A DNA stretch of 64,000 bases from Cardinalis cardinalis (GCA_014549065.1 JACDOX010000171.1:968403-1032402), one strand, 5' to 3'; positions 1 through 13,495 are shown, counted from the stretch's first letter. Notes: a model not told the origin generated them from the sequence alone. Numbers and translations: made by a program.

Positions 1-3000
1 GGTATGGTTTTGCTTTTACTGTTTAAATAGCAGAATACATGGTAAAATTGTTAGTTGTCAAGGTAAAGCAGGTTGTCAGCTNATGTTTATCTTTCCTTGG
101 AAAGATTTGTAAATTGACTTTTTGTATGGTACTACTATGTCATTAATTTTCACCAGGTTTTGTAAAGGAATGAGAATTGCAAGTGTTTTGTCTTCCAGTT
201 TCTTCTGTCTGATCTTCTGAAATTATTTGCTAATTCCCACCAAGTCAGGCAAAANTGTGAATTGTTGTTTGGGCAGAGAAGATGAGCAGATTAGGGCCCC
301 TGCTCCACTTGCTTCAAGTAATGGTTATTTGATGGTGCCTGTGGTCATTTGTTCTAAAATATTGCTGTGTGCAATATGAGGTGTTCATTCAGCATATGCT
401 GTTTCTCTCTCTGTTTTCTGCTGGTGTGTGACTTTGAACCCCAGTCCAATACAGAATGCTCAAGTGTAGGTGTAGGAATAAAAGCCAAGCTTGGCATTTA
501 GGTACAGGGAATATAAGTGTACCAGTTTGCTTTTCTTGAGATTCAGAGTTCTGTCTTCATACAACTCNGTGTAAAATTTAGATAAATATTTGCTAGTTAA
601 CTGAATTGCTTGCAACTAATTGCTAGGAGTATTTAGTGTAAAATGTTAAGAAAATATAAACTGAATATCATATGTTTGNTATGATGAAATCATCCACTTA
701 GTAAAGCTTTATGTGTAAATCTCACAGTGATATAATGCCACGTGAGCAATAGGAAGCAAACCTTTTATGTTACCTCAAGTCCATCTTANAGTCCTGAATA
801 ATGTAAATAAATAAAATGTACTGAAGAAATTCGATTTCTACTTTCCAGTGGTAATAAAGAAAAGTCTATTGAACAGATAAGCTAGTGCACTAAAATTATA
901 TTTCATTACTGCCTGGGAGGTATAAAACCTACAATGCCTCTATTATTTTCCTCCAGATAATATGAAAGGTGGTTCTTTCTCCTCAGTCAGCTTGAAATCA
1001 GGACTGGTTTTTTTCTTAGGGGTCACCCTGAAAGACACTTCTCCATACAATTCTGCATGAAATTACAGTGATAGTTGTTTCTTTGTTTTGTGGTACAGCT
1101 TGTTAGCATCCCTTAGACAAACAGATTGTAGTGTGCTTAATTTGGATTCTTTCTAATGTTTTATAAAAAGTGTACTGGGAAAAAAATCTGGGGATTTTTG
1201 CCAGATCTTCAGCTGAAATGACATTGATCAAAATGAGAACCTGTATAAAGCTCCAAGCTCTGTAAGAAATTACTATCTTGCAAGTAAATTAATTTCTGTG
1301 TTTAAGGCAATATGCCTTGCAGCAGCTTCAGTGTGATCAGAGCCCATCATCTTCTGTTTTCATTAGCAGTTTGTTCTAAATTGTAGTTTGGGCACTAGAA
1401 ATGAGTAGGACATGTATCATCTGAATGGGCTGTCAGATTTACAGGTTAGCGTCTGAATTTGGCATCCAGTTGCATAACTAATAAATGCTTTTCAGAAATT
1501 AAAACCCTTGTTAGGGTTATCATGAAATAGATTTCAGTAATAGTATACATTTGAATCTGGCTAAGACCTTGGCAACNGAACCAAGGAAAAAATATAGAGT
1601 AATGACTGAAATTTGAATCTCTGGACATACTATAGTTTGTATAATGGTGAGCTTAAGTGAGTAAAGCTTGTAACATTGTGGGAGAGTTTTGCTTCAAGTT
1701 TCTTTTTTCCTTTTTGCACATTCAGCATGTGAGATAAATCAGAGGTCGCTCTATCAGTCTGGAGTGTTTTTCCAGGCAGTGTGACAGNTTGGGATTGATA
1801 CCTTGTTTCATTACTTGTCTCAGAATGAATGATATCTGCTATGTAATGTAATACAAACAGTTGAGTATTCCCTGTTGAAAGAGTCCTGTAAGTGTGTCGT
1901 ATGAAATTTTGTCTAAGTTGTGATTTGGATAATTTTCAATTGTTGCTTTTGTGTTAACACATTTATTTCTGCTGTGAATTGTGTACCAGTCTCATTGCAA
2001 TAGAACTGTTAGTAAANGATCTGAGTAGATGTACATTAGTTTGTGAATGGAAATGGTTCCATAGACATTAAGTAGTTTAATCCAGAAATTAATGAGCTTC
2101 TAAAGGATATGGGAGACCACTGGNCATACACTGTGCTGAAATGTAGCAAACTGCACTTGACCAAGCTGTCCTTAGGGATGCTGCTGACAGGATTCTTTGA
2201 GTGCCAGGTGAGCAGAGCAGCAGCCAATGATTTCANTAGAGCTTAATTCTGAAGAGCAGAGTCATGAATAGGATTCTCTATTGATTACATGGATTTAAAG
2301 ATGTTATCAGAAGTTACTCCATCCACACCTTTTGAAGTCAAACATCTGTCCATGAGCTCATGCAGTTTAAACTGGNAAAAGCTGTATGGAGAGAAAGCAT
2401 TCTCAGAGCTTGGAAGCCATTGTTCATGGTGTGAGAGATGTATCACAGACATTGGTTGGCAGTACTATTAGTCTTTCAGAAAGCAGTTGATGTTTTGACT
2501 GTGGTGTTTCCTTTTTAAAATGGTCTGGAGGTTAAAAACATAAACATAACACTTCAGTAATCAAAGGCGAATTTATCTTCAGCAGTTTTGTTCTGGTTAT
2601 TCACTCTTTTTGAGTGGATTTTTCAAGTCTGTCTTTAATAATGTGAAAGAGTAGAAAAGCTGTCGTGTTCAGAGGATTGATTGCATAAGGAAGTTTAGTT
2701 GTCATTCAGTTTGAACTAAATGTGTTATCCTAGGGGAATGTGGGAATCAGAGAAGTCAGCAGGAGCTTGCTTACATTATCTGAAATCTAATGCCTTAAAT
2801 CAGCAATCTATTCAATGTCAGTGGCATGTATATGATATCCTTTCCCATATTATTATTTCCATAGCATTTGTTTACCACATGTTTGAGTTTTAGATGAGTT
2901 GGTAATGGTGTGGTCACCCTTCTGTGCCAGCTCCATTTCATTACTTGTGCCAGGCTCCCGTGTCTGGGTGCTGTAGCATTTCTTTGGAGTCAGGGAATCC

Positions 3001-6000
3001 CGCTTTCTTCTACAGAATTTTTATTTGCTGGTTTTTGTGTGACTGCATGTTGCCATTTTTCTTTCTGCCAGTAGTATGTTGTTCCTTTCTAATGGAACGA
3101 GAAGGGAAGGGGGGGAAGNAGAAGAGCCAAGCTTTCTTTTACTGTGGGCAGCTTTTGTTCAAAATTTACTTCTGGTTTTACTTCTGATTGGTTTTGCCAG
3201 CTGGGGAAGTTGAATAATTCAACTGGTTTTGTTGCAGATCCAGTGCTTTATGTGCATTAATCTTGTTCTGCGTTCTGCCTGATTGTGTTACAATTCTATA
3301 TAAGGATTTATTTGACAACAATATCTTTTTGTCATTTCTAATGATAATACTGGGGGTGACTAATTTTATAGAAATTGATGGTGACAGAAACCAGGATGGA
3401 AGTCTAGGTTGTACCTGCTAGTCAAAGTCCTACCTACGCTCAATCTGCTTTTTTATCAAAATGAGAATATTACTGTGTGTTTATATATATTGCAACTTAG
3501 ACCAGTGCATTCAGAATCTTAAGGTACCTTTGATATTTGTGGTTAGGGCTACTTAACGCCTAAGTATACTGATCTTGAAAAATACCATATAAAGTGGAAA
3601 AAAGCAAAGAAACTTTTTTCTTTTACTCTGAGGATTGTTTACAAAACTAAAAGGTATTTTTGGACAATCAGATGTGTTGGAATGCATACATAGTCCCTGT
3701 ATGTGTACTATGCCATCATATATAGACTGTGTTCATGTCACCCTTGGCAGTCTGATCTGTACTTTCCCTATCAATCTATCTCCTCTAGAAATTTTTCTGA
3801 CATTCCAAACCTTTAAATAACTTTGAACAGCTGCCTTCAGGGAAAAAAAATTGTAAAAAAGTTTTCTTCTCTACCATCTGCTTTGCATTTTGTATTGTTA
3901 AGTCTTGCTCTCTTCAGCAGTAAAATAAACAAGCCAAGCAGAAATACCACAGTATTTGAAATTTTAGTGATACATATTCTTAATTCTGTCATTACTGTTT
4001 AAGAGATAGTTTTTTTCCTTTAAAAAAAAAGAAAGACTAAGTTGCTAAGAAGTTTGAAGTGGTGATTTTCTTGCATTCTCCTTTTCCATAACATTCAGTA
4101 TGTCTGTCCCAGATTCTGAGTTCTAAAAGTCTGTGCTTCAAATTCTAACATTTTATCCTGGGGGCCTNTCTTAGGTAATTTTTAGAGAGATTTTAAACTT
4201 CTCTATAGTTTCCTTAGTCTTTCAAATGGAACATTTGGGTTCAAGATAAGCATGATAACTGTTCCAAGTGATTTCTTCAAGTTCTATGAAGAATTTTGAT
4301 TAATGAAGTGTCCCATTTTTTAAATTGGAGTCTTTTGCAGAAGGTGTTACATGCAGAAAACCATCCTGATTACGATATAAATAAAAACTTCACTGGCAGT
4401 GAGTTGGTCTCAGCCATGTAATCTGTTCAAGACTTCCTGCCCCTAATTAATCCAGTTAAGAGCAGAGTAGGTGTCCTGTGACTCTTTCTACTGACTGCAC
4501 ATAAAACCTTTGACCTGTGGTTAATAAGGTTTTTCCCTATTTTATACGGTGCAATAGTTGATACAGCAAAGNGAGTCCTTTTNTTTTGTGCCTTTTTTTT
4601 GTTGAGATCATATTTATATGGNTTTCCTGTAAACAAAAGTTACTCTACTGCTGTAGTACTTCCTGTGGTTTTCTTCCTCTTATCATTCATTACTGCTGTT
4701 GCTGTTCAGGCAATCTTGACCTGTGTTTGTAAGTGTGGAGGCTGAAGAGGGGAAGTAACTTGTCCAAGGCTGCTCAACAAGCTAAAACTACTAATGGGGC
4801 ACTTTTTGTTTTAATGCTGTGTGCTTGATGCAGTTGATTGAAAAAGTCTTNAACCATCTTAACACTCAGGACTGTTGGTTTTGTCTCCATCATGTAAGCA
4901 AATGCAGGACAAGTGTAGGTGAGGTTTTGTTGTGGGATTATGTTCACCTTCTTCAGCTGAAGTCATGGTCCAAGATTTGGGATTGGTTTTTCCAGCTGTA
5001 TTGTAGAAATGCATCTTTTATGGTAGAAAGACTTCTGTTCCTTCTCTGGAGTTAGACTTTCAGTAAGAATACTAATATAATATAAAAATATACATTGGTT
5101 TTTATTTTGGAAATTNTTTAATGCTGGAAAGCAATATATATGTTCATTGCTCCCAGTGGGGAAAAAAAAAAGACAAAACCAACATTGACAGCATTCTGGT
5201 TCCATTAAAAAGATTATGTCTACATAACTTCATTACTTCTCTGCTTTTAAGTTACAGCACTGAAGATTATTTTTTAATGTAGGCACATAACAGCACATTA
5301 CTTGAGAATTTGTTGATACTGAAATTAGTAAACAGAATAGATTATTCATAGAAGTATCTGTAATTATTAGGTTCCCCTCGTTTACATGGGAAATTAATGG
5401 AAACAGAGTAATAACTGAAAAGAGAAGATGACTAGTGTCTGAATTTATTTTCAGCTTTTAAAATCATCAAATAGAAGATAACATCATATANCATATTTTT
5501 ATTTAGGACCAGATTTAAAAATCAAATGGACAGTTTGGGGCAATGCTGTTAGATTTCATATGTATGTAGTGAATATCACTTTGCTGTTTAAAATGCTTGC
5601 ATTGACAAACAAGTCTCTTTATATTGCCTTACTTAAGAGTGTTTATAATATTCTTTATCTTTTATTATTTATTGCTCTAAATCATACTTTGCTTTAAGGC
5701 AGGGTGTACCAGTGAGTAGATGGATACATCAGCCTATTAAAATTATTTTTTGTTGTTGTTGTCTGTTTTAAATCCTTTGCCTTAATGGGCTTATTCACTT
5801 TATAAAAGGGAGCTTTAACAAGCAGAGACTCTTCCCTGGATTTGAGCACGTGTTGTAAAGATTGCCTTAAAGTAATAAAGATAACACGAGTAATTAAAAA
5901 TGACAGTATTTGATCTCTGTATTTGGAAGAAAAATAAAAGTCTAAATATGGTAGAGGAAGAGTTTGCTAATTTTAGCTGACTTAAAATTATTGTATTGGG

Positions 6001-6120
6001 GGACAAAAGACATCCTGAATGTTTTTACTTATGTCAAATATAGTATTCTAATTACTGTTACTGAATTTATTTTAAAATAAATGACATTACCAAGTACTGA
6101 TGTTTTAAAATACAATGTAG
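1..6120 (+). other. EFL1: EFL1 intron (5' end outside window)
   Basis: This stretch is the 3' part of the intron before the first visible EFL1 exon and ends in an AG acceptor at 6119-6120. It is AT-rich. Its open frames are short (all under 90 codons) and none resembles a known protein. The one repeat I can name is a probable MIR fossil at about 4736-4795. No other exon, RNA gene or promoter is apparent. That it is an intron is inferred from the exon phase at 6121, which needs two bases from an upstream exon. Confidence 0.8.
4736..4795 (-). repeat. MIR SINE fossil (fragment)
   Basis: On the + strand this reads as a diverged reverse complement of the MIR core (the 'gaggttaagtaacttgccca'-like segment followed by 'gctagtaa'-like bases). 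Short degraded MIR copies are old amniote repeats and are expected at low density in birds. The match is by eye, only the core is visible, and the edges are approximate. Confidence 0.5.
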
Positions 6121-6272
6121 GCCATTAACTCAAGAAGAAATTGCTCATCGGCGGGAGCTTGCCAAACGAAGGCATGCAGAAAAACTGGCAGCAANTCAAG
6201 GGAAGGAGCTGTCAGAAAAAACCCCAAGTGAAGATGCACCTGAAGTAACTGGGAACACTGGTGATGCAAAAG
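6121..6272 (+). CDS. EFL1: EFL1 exon a: start of the domain II insertion
   Basis: First visible coding exon of elongation factor-like GTPase 1, the cytoplasmic GTPase that works with SBDS to evict eIF6 from the 60S subunit. Acceptor AG is at 6119-6120 and donor GT at 6273-6274. The exon starts with the third base of a split Arg codon and ends with the first base of a Gly codon. It encodes 50 complete codons beginning PLTQEEIAHRRELAKRRHAE, closely matching the vertebrate EFL1 segment that follows a PLTQEE motif. The charged helix-like start gives way to an acidic, low-complexity tail (SEKTPSEDAPEVTGNTGDA). In the EFL1 family this segment belongs to the insertion in domain II that is implicated in SBDS contact. 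A single N at 6195 makes one codon ambiguous (ANT). The preceding exons, including the G domain, lie upstream of the window. Confidence 0.95.
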
Positions 6273-6983
6273 GTATGTGGAACCTGAATACCTGATTTTC
6301 TAGGAAAGTGTTTAATAGTGTTGCCAAGGGGCATCTTACAAATCCACATTGTGAATCATCCAGTCTGAAGTGCAATACATGGAGCTGAACCAAGAGTGAG
6401 GAGGGATTTGTAAGAAAGCTGACAGNTCATAAACAGTGAAATAGTGCCATAGATTGATGTTCCTTAGCCCGAGAGTGTGCTTGATCTCAGTACTTTGAGT
6501 CATTGAAGGGAGACCATGCTTCAAGGGGACGCTCTGCTAAAAACTGAGTCACTTTCAACGCCAGAATTGGTACAAAAGTAGAGTGTGAACAACAGGACTG
6601 GATTATGGGTAACAGCTCTGGGGGTTGGTCTGTTCTCCCAAGTAACAAGTGATAGGACAAGAGGAAATGGTCTCAGGTTGTGCCAGAGAAGGTTTAGAGG
6701 AGAAATTTCTTGACCAGAAGTGTAAATCATTAGAAGGGGCTGCCCAGGGAAGTCACTGAGTCNCTATCCCTGGGAATATTTAAAACATGTTACACTAAAG
6801 AACGTGGGTTTGTGGTGGACTTGGCAGTGCTGGGTTGGACTTCAGGATCTTAAAGGTCTGTTTTAATGGGAACAATTCTGTGATTTGCCACATGTGACAG
6901 TATAATATGTAATTTTTTTTTTTCCTCCAGATGATGAGGCAGAAAGTGTTTTTATGCTTAATATATTTTTTCTGACTGGTTAG
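6273..6983 (+). other. EFL1: EFL1 intron a-b
   Basis: A short GT/AG intron of about 0.7 kb. Its second half is largely a CR1 LINE fragment (6600-6886), leaving fewer than 100 bases of unique sequence before the next acceptor. The 6300-6600 part is unassigned and may be a more diverged part of the same CR1 insertion. Confidence 0.85.
6600..6886 (+). mobile_element. CR1 LINE, 5'-truncated 3' end
   Basis: Recognised by the order of hallmark segments of the avian CR1 tail: 'agtaacaagtgataggacaa' near 6640, 'ggctgcccaggga' near 6739, 'cttggcagtgctgggttgga' near 6819, then 'ggatcttaaaggtc' and a terminal 'aattctgtgatt' that is a decayed copy of the CR1 8-bp end repeat. It is in the same orientation as the gene. 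No reverse transcriptase reading frame is present, so this is a dead, truncated copy. The 5' edge is uncertain and could extend to about 6440. Confidence 0.85.
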
Positions 6984-7162
6984 GTGAAGAGCAGCAGCTC
7001 CCTGGTGAAGGAGACAGTGTGACCTCAAAGGCAGTGAAACAGGAAGCAGATAACAAGGAGTATTTCATTGCTTTTGCCAGAGTGTTCAGTGGTGTGGTGA
7101 AAAGAGGGCAAAAAATCTTTGTTTTAGGACCAAAATATGATCCTGCTGAGTCTTTGCATAAG
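6984..7162 (+). CDS. EFL1: EFL1 exon b: end of insertion, domain II barrel
   Basis: The acceptor AG ends at 6983 and the donor GT starts at 7163. The first two bases finish the Gly codon begun in exon a, followed by 59 codons and a phase-0 end. The first ~24 residues are acidic and poorly conserved, completing the domain II insertion. The rest ([20 protein letters not shown], then LGPKYDP) is a classic translation-factor domain II beta-barrel strand pattern, with the RVFSG..RG motif shared with eEF2 and EF-G. Identity with EFL1 of other vertebrates is high from FIAF onwards. Nothing is broken. Confidence 0.96.
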
Positions 7163-7819
7163 GTAAGAGCTGACTGTGAACTGTTGCAGTAACTTGGGAT
7201 TCTTTTGAAAAACGGGTGACTTAACTTCTTACATGTGTCTCAGTCAAAAAAAAAGTTCCAATTAATCCAAAAAATATCAAAGTATCTTAGGTAGTTGTGC
7301 TAATAGCTGATTGTGTCTGTAAAGTCATTATAAACCATAACATTTCCAAAATAGTTTTAAGTACAGTATTGTATTAGCTAATCATAAATCCAATATGTGT
7401 TTATTTTGTTTTTACAAAAAAATGTGGAAGAAAAAGCAGTTTTTTTAGAGAAGGGAAGGTCCACAGTAGTTTTGGGAAAAACTGGTCTTAAATGTTTTGA
7501 GATTCTGATCAAAGAAGTTCATTACTTTTGAATTCATTTCAAAACATTTGTTTTTTCAGTAGTAATGAAAAGCAAGGTAGAAGTAGTATACACCTAAAAT
7601 TTGCTGAAGAAAGCATTAATTTTTATCTNGGTAACATTCACGTGTTTGCCTCAAGTGTGGATTTTTGTGAGTGTGTGTTAGTTTCTAAACACTTGAGGTT
7701 TGAGATGAAANTGCTTTGGATTGCATTTTTAAGCTTTGGAATGCGAGGAGGTTTTGTGGAAGAAGTTTTTGTCAGAGCTAAGTGATGAATGTCCAAGTGC
7801 TGGCTTTGTGTCTGTGTAG
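7163..7819 (+). other. EFL1: EFL1 intron b-c
   Basis: A GT/AG intron of about 0.66 kb with a T-rich acceptor region. The sequence is unique-looking. An open frame of 85 codons at 7528-7785 has no recognisable protein character and is judged to be chance. Confidence 0.85.
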
Positions 7820-7955
7820 CTGTCATCCCAGTGCTCTGCCGCTGATGGCCTGCCAGCAGTCCCTCACATGACGTGCTGCACTTTGGAGAACCTCTACTTG
7901 CTTATGGGAAGAGAGCTTGAAGATCTTGAGGAAGTGCCTGCAGGAAATGTTCTGG
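7820..7955 (+). CDS. EFL1: EFL1 exon c: domain II
   Basis: The acceptor AG ends at 7819 and the donor GTAAGA starts at 7956. The exon begins in phase 0 and ends with one base of a Gly codon, giving 45 full codons. The translation contains the EFL1 signature [20 protein letters not shown] followed by GNVL. This corresponds to the domain II strand and helix in which eEF2-type factors carry the 'LMG(R)..E.V..V.AGN' pattern. The first ~12 residues are less conserved than the rest, as in other EFL1 proteins. The next exon is more than 22 kb away. Confidence 0.96.
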
Positions 7956-8724
7956 GTAAGAATTAGGATTTAATGTCCTAGAGCCTGAATCCTTATGCCG
8001 TCCAAAATACTCTGAACTTGGTTTAATATGATTAATAAATATGAAACCTTCAATCCGTGAATATTTCTAAGCATGTTGTATGTGCAAAAAGGGAAGGCAG
8101 TCTAATTAAATTAGGATTTCTGTACACTTTGAATAGGAGAAAAGTACAGATTACATTAGCCTGTTATCTTCAGGCTGGATGATTGCCAGGTAAGCATTGC
8201 TGCCAGGAATTGCCAAAGGCTGTAGTAAATTTCCATATTTCATAGAGTGCAAGGATTATTTATAATATTTTCCCAATAGTGAAAATTCTTTAATGTGACT
8301 TTACTAGTGATGTGGATGAGTGTAGTTTTATTTATGGGTCTGTTTGAACCCTGGTGCTAAAAATTACTTCTTTTATGGCTGTGGCAATTTTTTCACTTTC
8401 TCTATGGACAAAGTTGTAAAAGTCAACCTAATCATTGAGTTATGCTCTTTTGTGCCCAGTTCTGAGCTGCTTTGCTCTAGAATGAGTATTGCCTGATTTT
8501 CAAAAATTTATGGTGCATATATACAGTAAGTGAAAAATAGGTGTACTCTGTAAGGGTTGACATAATTTAGGCAGCTAACCATGCTTTGTCTCTTTTATCA
8601 TGGGTCTAGCATTCAGAACATAAGCAGCTGGTGAATTACTTTTATTTGGAAGCTTAATATTTTAAAATTCTGAATTATACCTTACTGTAGTGTGATTCTA
8701 GTTGACCATTTGCAGTATGAAAAC

Positions 8725-8764
8725 AGTGAGTGAGTGTGGCNGAGTGTGAGTATGTGAGTGTGAG
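8725..8764. repeat. GTGA/GTGTGA-rich low-complexity repeat
   Basis: Imperfect repeats of gtgag and gtgtgag units interrupted by one N. This is a simple-sequence tract in an intron with no evident function. Confidence 0.7.
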
Positions 8765-10923
8765 AAAATATATTAAGTATATGGTCTGTTTACTTCAAAA
8801 AGTGATTAGAGTTTGGAAAAAATAGGGAAACCCATCCCACAACACTTTGCAGTAAAGATAAAAGGATGTNGTCTTTGTGCATAGCAAACAGTAANTACTC
8901 TTGGAGCTGCCTCCAGCAGAGANAAAAAATATATTGTGAGGACTTTGTTATATCTTTGGTGCTAAGAGTTGGACCAAATTTTAAGAAAGGTTTTTGTAAC
9001 CATCAGATTCTACCAGAATTTGTTGGTAGTCCAGTGCTGAAGTCTGCTCTTCAGTGAGGTCTAACTTTTCCATAAAGAAAAGCAGTTTACTTGAGTAGTA
9101 AGAGTTCTAAATGTCATACTTAGAGGAATTCATTAGAATTTTAAGATCAGAATTCACAGTCAGTCTTAGCCAGACTAAGTTTGGTGTTTCATCTTTTATC
9201 ATCACATCATTCTAAAGTGATCACACAGAGCAAGTTTTCATTTTTACCTGAAGCATATAAGCTCAAGTCTGTATATTGGGTTTTTAAACCTAATATAATT
9301 TTAAAGATTTTTTTTTTAGACTAAAAATCCTAAATGCCTTTCCTTTATTTCTCCAATTTCCCTGTAAGGCTGCACTGTTAATTTACATAAATTCAGTAAG
9401 TTGTTTAATGATTTGATGATGATTTATCACACTCAGAAGAATACGCAATGCATTTATATGAAAGGAATGTGTAACAATGGTGATGCAAGACTTTTATTAT
9501 TCCAGTTAGCAACAGTGATTTCTGTTTGTAAGGCCATTTGTCTTGCAGCTTTAGTGCACACAGCAGTGATTTCTCTCCAGCCATATAAGGAAATTGCTTG
9601 TGGATTATCCAGTAAATTAAGGAAGCTTTTCTGAAAGCTCTGTGGTTTCACTCTGTATAATTAAGTTATTGCCATAAGGAATACACAGTTAATCATGACT
9701 GCCTATTTCTACTTTAAGCTTCATGATATAGATTTTTTTCAGATTTTTTTTTTCATCAGGGTTTGGGGGTTTTTACTATTATTTATTTGTTGTTTCTTTC
9801 ATCCTTTATACTGGCTTATGGAAAGGTTTAGTGATCAAAGACCAAGCTTGATACAGAGGTCATTTGACTGAAGATGGGAAGATGTAATCCCTTATTCCTT
9901 CTGCTCAATTAAATGGAGAGTAATATATATTTCCTTAAAATACTACTATCCTTTTAAGTGATAAAAATCTAAGATTGCAAAACACCCCCAGCAGAAAGGG
10001 CGATGAAGCACTGAAGCATAATGTGTTTGTCTTAAAGACACTAACACTGGCTTTTGTTTCCATGATATCATCTGTGCAAATAGCAAGCCATTCTAACTGT
10101 CCCATGCTCCTTAAAGGCTTGTCCTTCTTTCCTACAGCAAAAATAGAGAGAGGAACTTGATGTAGACAATCATCTGGCTATCCAGAGGTTTTAGCTTCTT
10201 TTGTTTAGTGAATTTTTCAGTAGCTTAGGTTCTTGCTGGGACACTTCCCTTGGGAATATCGATGGCACTGGNGCTTCCTGCTCCGTGCAGACATCTCCAG
10301 AGGGGGTGGGTTAGACAGGAGGTGAGCCCTGGCTGGAGCCTGAAATGCACTGCTCTCTAATTTGATTATCAGAGTTGTTCTTGCTTGGTTTCTCTTGGTT
10401 NTTCAGTGCTTGGTTTCTCTTCTGAAAAGGAAAATTAGAAATTGTTAGTTAGAATACAGTAATTGATTTAGTTTGGATTTTGAATGCAAGACCTTCTGTT
10501 TTCTAACTAGTGTTAGGTATTGTTTAATGAGCTATAGAGACTGATAATGCAGGTACACAAATAGAAGAATTGACAGTACCATGAAAAATTTTTCTTTTTC
10601 ATTTTTTTTTTGTAATGGAAGTTGTGGGGAAGCAGCACTTATTAGGTCTTTCCATGAAGGAAATTTACCACAAGGCAAAACAGTAACTTAACTTAAATTG
10701 AAGCAGTGTTGAAAGCTCCACAAAGGAGATTATTATATGCAAGTTTGAAATAATTTCAGTTATGTTTCTATGTTAAGAATATTAGTCTAAATTAAAACTC
10801 TGTCTCACACCAGTAAGCATCTTGAACTATTAATAAGTGTGAATTACAGGGAATGGAAGACGATGGGATGGTTGATTTGCTTGTTCCCATGTAAGAATCT
10901 CTTCCCTTTAGGTATATAAATAC

Positions 10924-10925
10924 AT

Positions 10926-10955
<30 letters not shown>
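10924..10955. repeat. (TTTA)n microsatellite
   Basis: About eight uninterrupted ATTT/TTTA units. Its length suggests it is likely polymorphic. Confidence 0.9.
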
Positions 10956-10956
<1 letters not shown>

Positions 10957-13495
10957 CTTTATTTGCTTGAACTAGTCAAAGAAAAAGTACAATTACAGGA
11001 AAAGCATCACTTTGCAACAATTGTTGTGAAATTCTTGTGGTTGAAGACTATAAAAAGAACTGAGTGATCCCCANAGTGACAAAGGAATAATCATGAGGCA
11101 GCAGTATGTGAGGAAAAAGTAATTTGGACTCATAAGTAAAGATTTAACGAGTGCATGCCCTCCAGATGCACAGAATAATAGCTTCTTTTTTTCTCCCTCC
11201 CTTTTTAAAAATTTTTCTTGTTTCTGTCCTNTAATTGAAAACAAAATACCTTTTTTGTTCTCTGCAAAAAAAGGGTTGTTGGAGATAGTGTAAAGAAGTA
11301 TTTAAAAAAAAAGGGAAAAGAGGCAGTGATTTTTTTGTGAACATATAATGCACAGATGAAGGGCTTAGGATTCTCATACTGGATATTGATTACCATTTCT
11401 AAGAAGGGTAAACAAGTGCTGATATAAAAAACAATACACATTTGAAAATTCTGGTTTAGATACTTGTGTAAATGAATGTGGGATTTTTTATAAATTGACT
11501 CAGTCTCATGTTTTTCCTGAATGAATCATTGAAGGATCATTCAGTGATACATTTTTGTTAATTGGAGTAGAGTTTCTCTCAAGGCATGTTGTGCATGCGC
11601 ACACAAGTTCAGAATGAGATGCATCTGAAATTATTGATCTGTGTGCTGCTTTTTATCGACAAGTACCCTAACAATGGACTTGTGTTTGCCAGTGTACANA
11701 ACCTAGATTTTTCTTAGAGCTGCCTATACAACTGTTGAAGTGCTCTTTGTGTCTTGTTGAATACTGTTAAAAGCAAAGCTTTTCCCTTGCCACTAGATTT
11801 GTAGTGTAGGGCTCATAGGAGCCTAGATGATTTCCTGAATGTTTTCAAATGCAGTTAGCTATGTGAATATCAAGAGTTCTACCAAATNAGGAGCATTTTG
11901 TTTTTTAACTTACCAAATGACATTGTTAAAAGCAGCAATCTGGAAGTCCCTCCTGTTGCCAGCTCACTGTCAGACTTCCCNCATGACACGCTGTTGTGTA
12001 CCTTGNTGTTTCCATTTCTAAAATGCTGGTTTTCCCATAGAGTGTTCTTTCATGTTTTACTTATTTATAAAGCACTCACAGGATTCTTGACATGGGAACA
12101 ATGTGGTGCAGGAAATGTGGATGATGATGGATCCATTCCTCTGGGTTTTTTGGTACCTTTCTGAAGATAGGTGCCATAGAACTGCAGTAGCATGAAGAGC
12201 TGGTGTGAAGGAGTACANCTAACCTCATTACAAGGTGTCTAACAAGCATTTTATTCCTTTAGGACTTCATTGAACAATTTAGGAGCTTTTAATAAGCAGC
12301 CNCTGTTAAGAGCAAAGGGCAGCTGCAAGCAGCAATGCCATTTTAAAGGCCCAGAATGGCTTTCTAGGCCTGGTGCCAGCTAGCAGGCATTGCCACCTTC
12401 TGTGAGAGCACTAGGAACAGGCCTGCTGTTCTCCAGCCTTGTATTTCTGTGCAAACATTTGGTGGGCTAATTTCACTCTCTGAATCAGTAATGTGATTAT
12501 TTNAAAAAAAAAAATTAAATAAATAAAATCAGCAGCTTGAAGTGGTTCCAGCTGCCGGGGCTGTCTCAGCCCAGCCTGCTGTGGTGGGTGAACACAGGAG
12601 GGCAGTCTTCCCCCAGAATATTACTGAACTTAGCCCAAAATACTGAATGAAACAAAGAAAACTCAAACCTTTGTCTTCTGTTTTGGAATACTTACAATTT
12701 TTATCTCTAACTGCCATCTTATAATGTCTATTAAATAGCCTTCTAAGGCTAAAAATAGCATTTTTAGCTTGTTTTTAGTAATCCAGTCTTGCTGAGGAAA
12801 AGGTATATAATTTAATAGATTTTGTTGAATGACATTTGATCTCCATGGACTGTTGCATTTACCTGACACCATAGTATTTATATTATTCTCCTACCCAGTT
12901 AGTGTTTTATTAATAGTTAAATTGTTGAGAAAATNGAATATGTTCAATTTGTTTCTTTTAAGCTAAAATCATAATAGTTAATCTGTTGTTTGGCCTCTTT
13001 CAGAGCTGGAAACGGAAACCATTTTCTTTAACTCTATTTTTGCTGTAGTGTTTTTAGTCCCTTTGCACTTCCTGCTCTTTGCTTTTCTAACAAGGCAGGC
13101 TGAGAAATTTGTATTGCTTAGAGGGCAACATAACATGACATAGTGCACAGCTAATAACTAGCATCAAATGAAATCAGAAGTGTATTTTGCTGATCATCTG
13201 CTGAGATTCCTTTGCCCTGTTTGCCTTACTATTTCATGTGTTTTACTTTGGGGGCTTTGACTTGACAAATTTTATTGCAAGAGAAATAAGGGATTCATTA
13301 CCTTGTTTTCAAATCAATGTCAGGATATCACTTGAGAGGAAAAAAATATGCCATGTCTTAGGTCAGANTTATAGTGCTGACATATGTCTCTATTAACTCA
13401 GCTAAATTTTTTTGGAAGCATACTTTGAATGGTTAATTGTTTCCTTGTAAAGCTCTTTTTGTTGAGTGGTTTTTTGGTGGGTCTTTTTGGTTGTG

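Noticed and set aside
9412..9440. Possible intronic snoRNA with a 'tgatgatga' C box
   Set aside because: No D box at a suitable distance and no flanking terminal stem.
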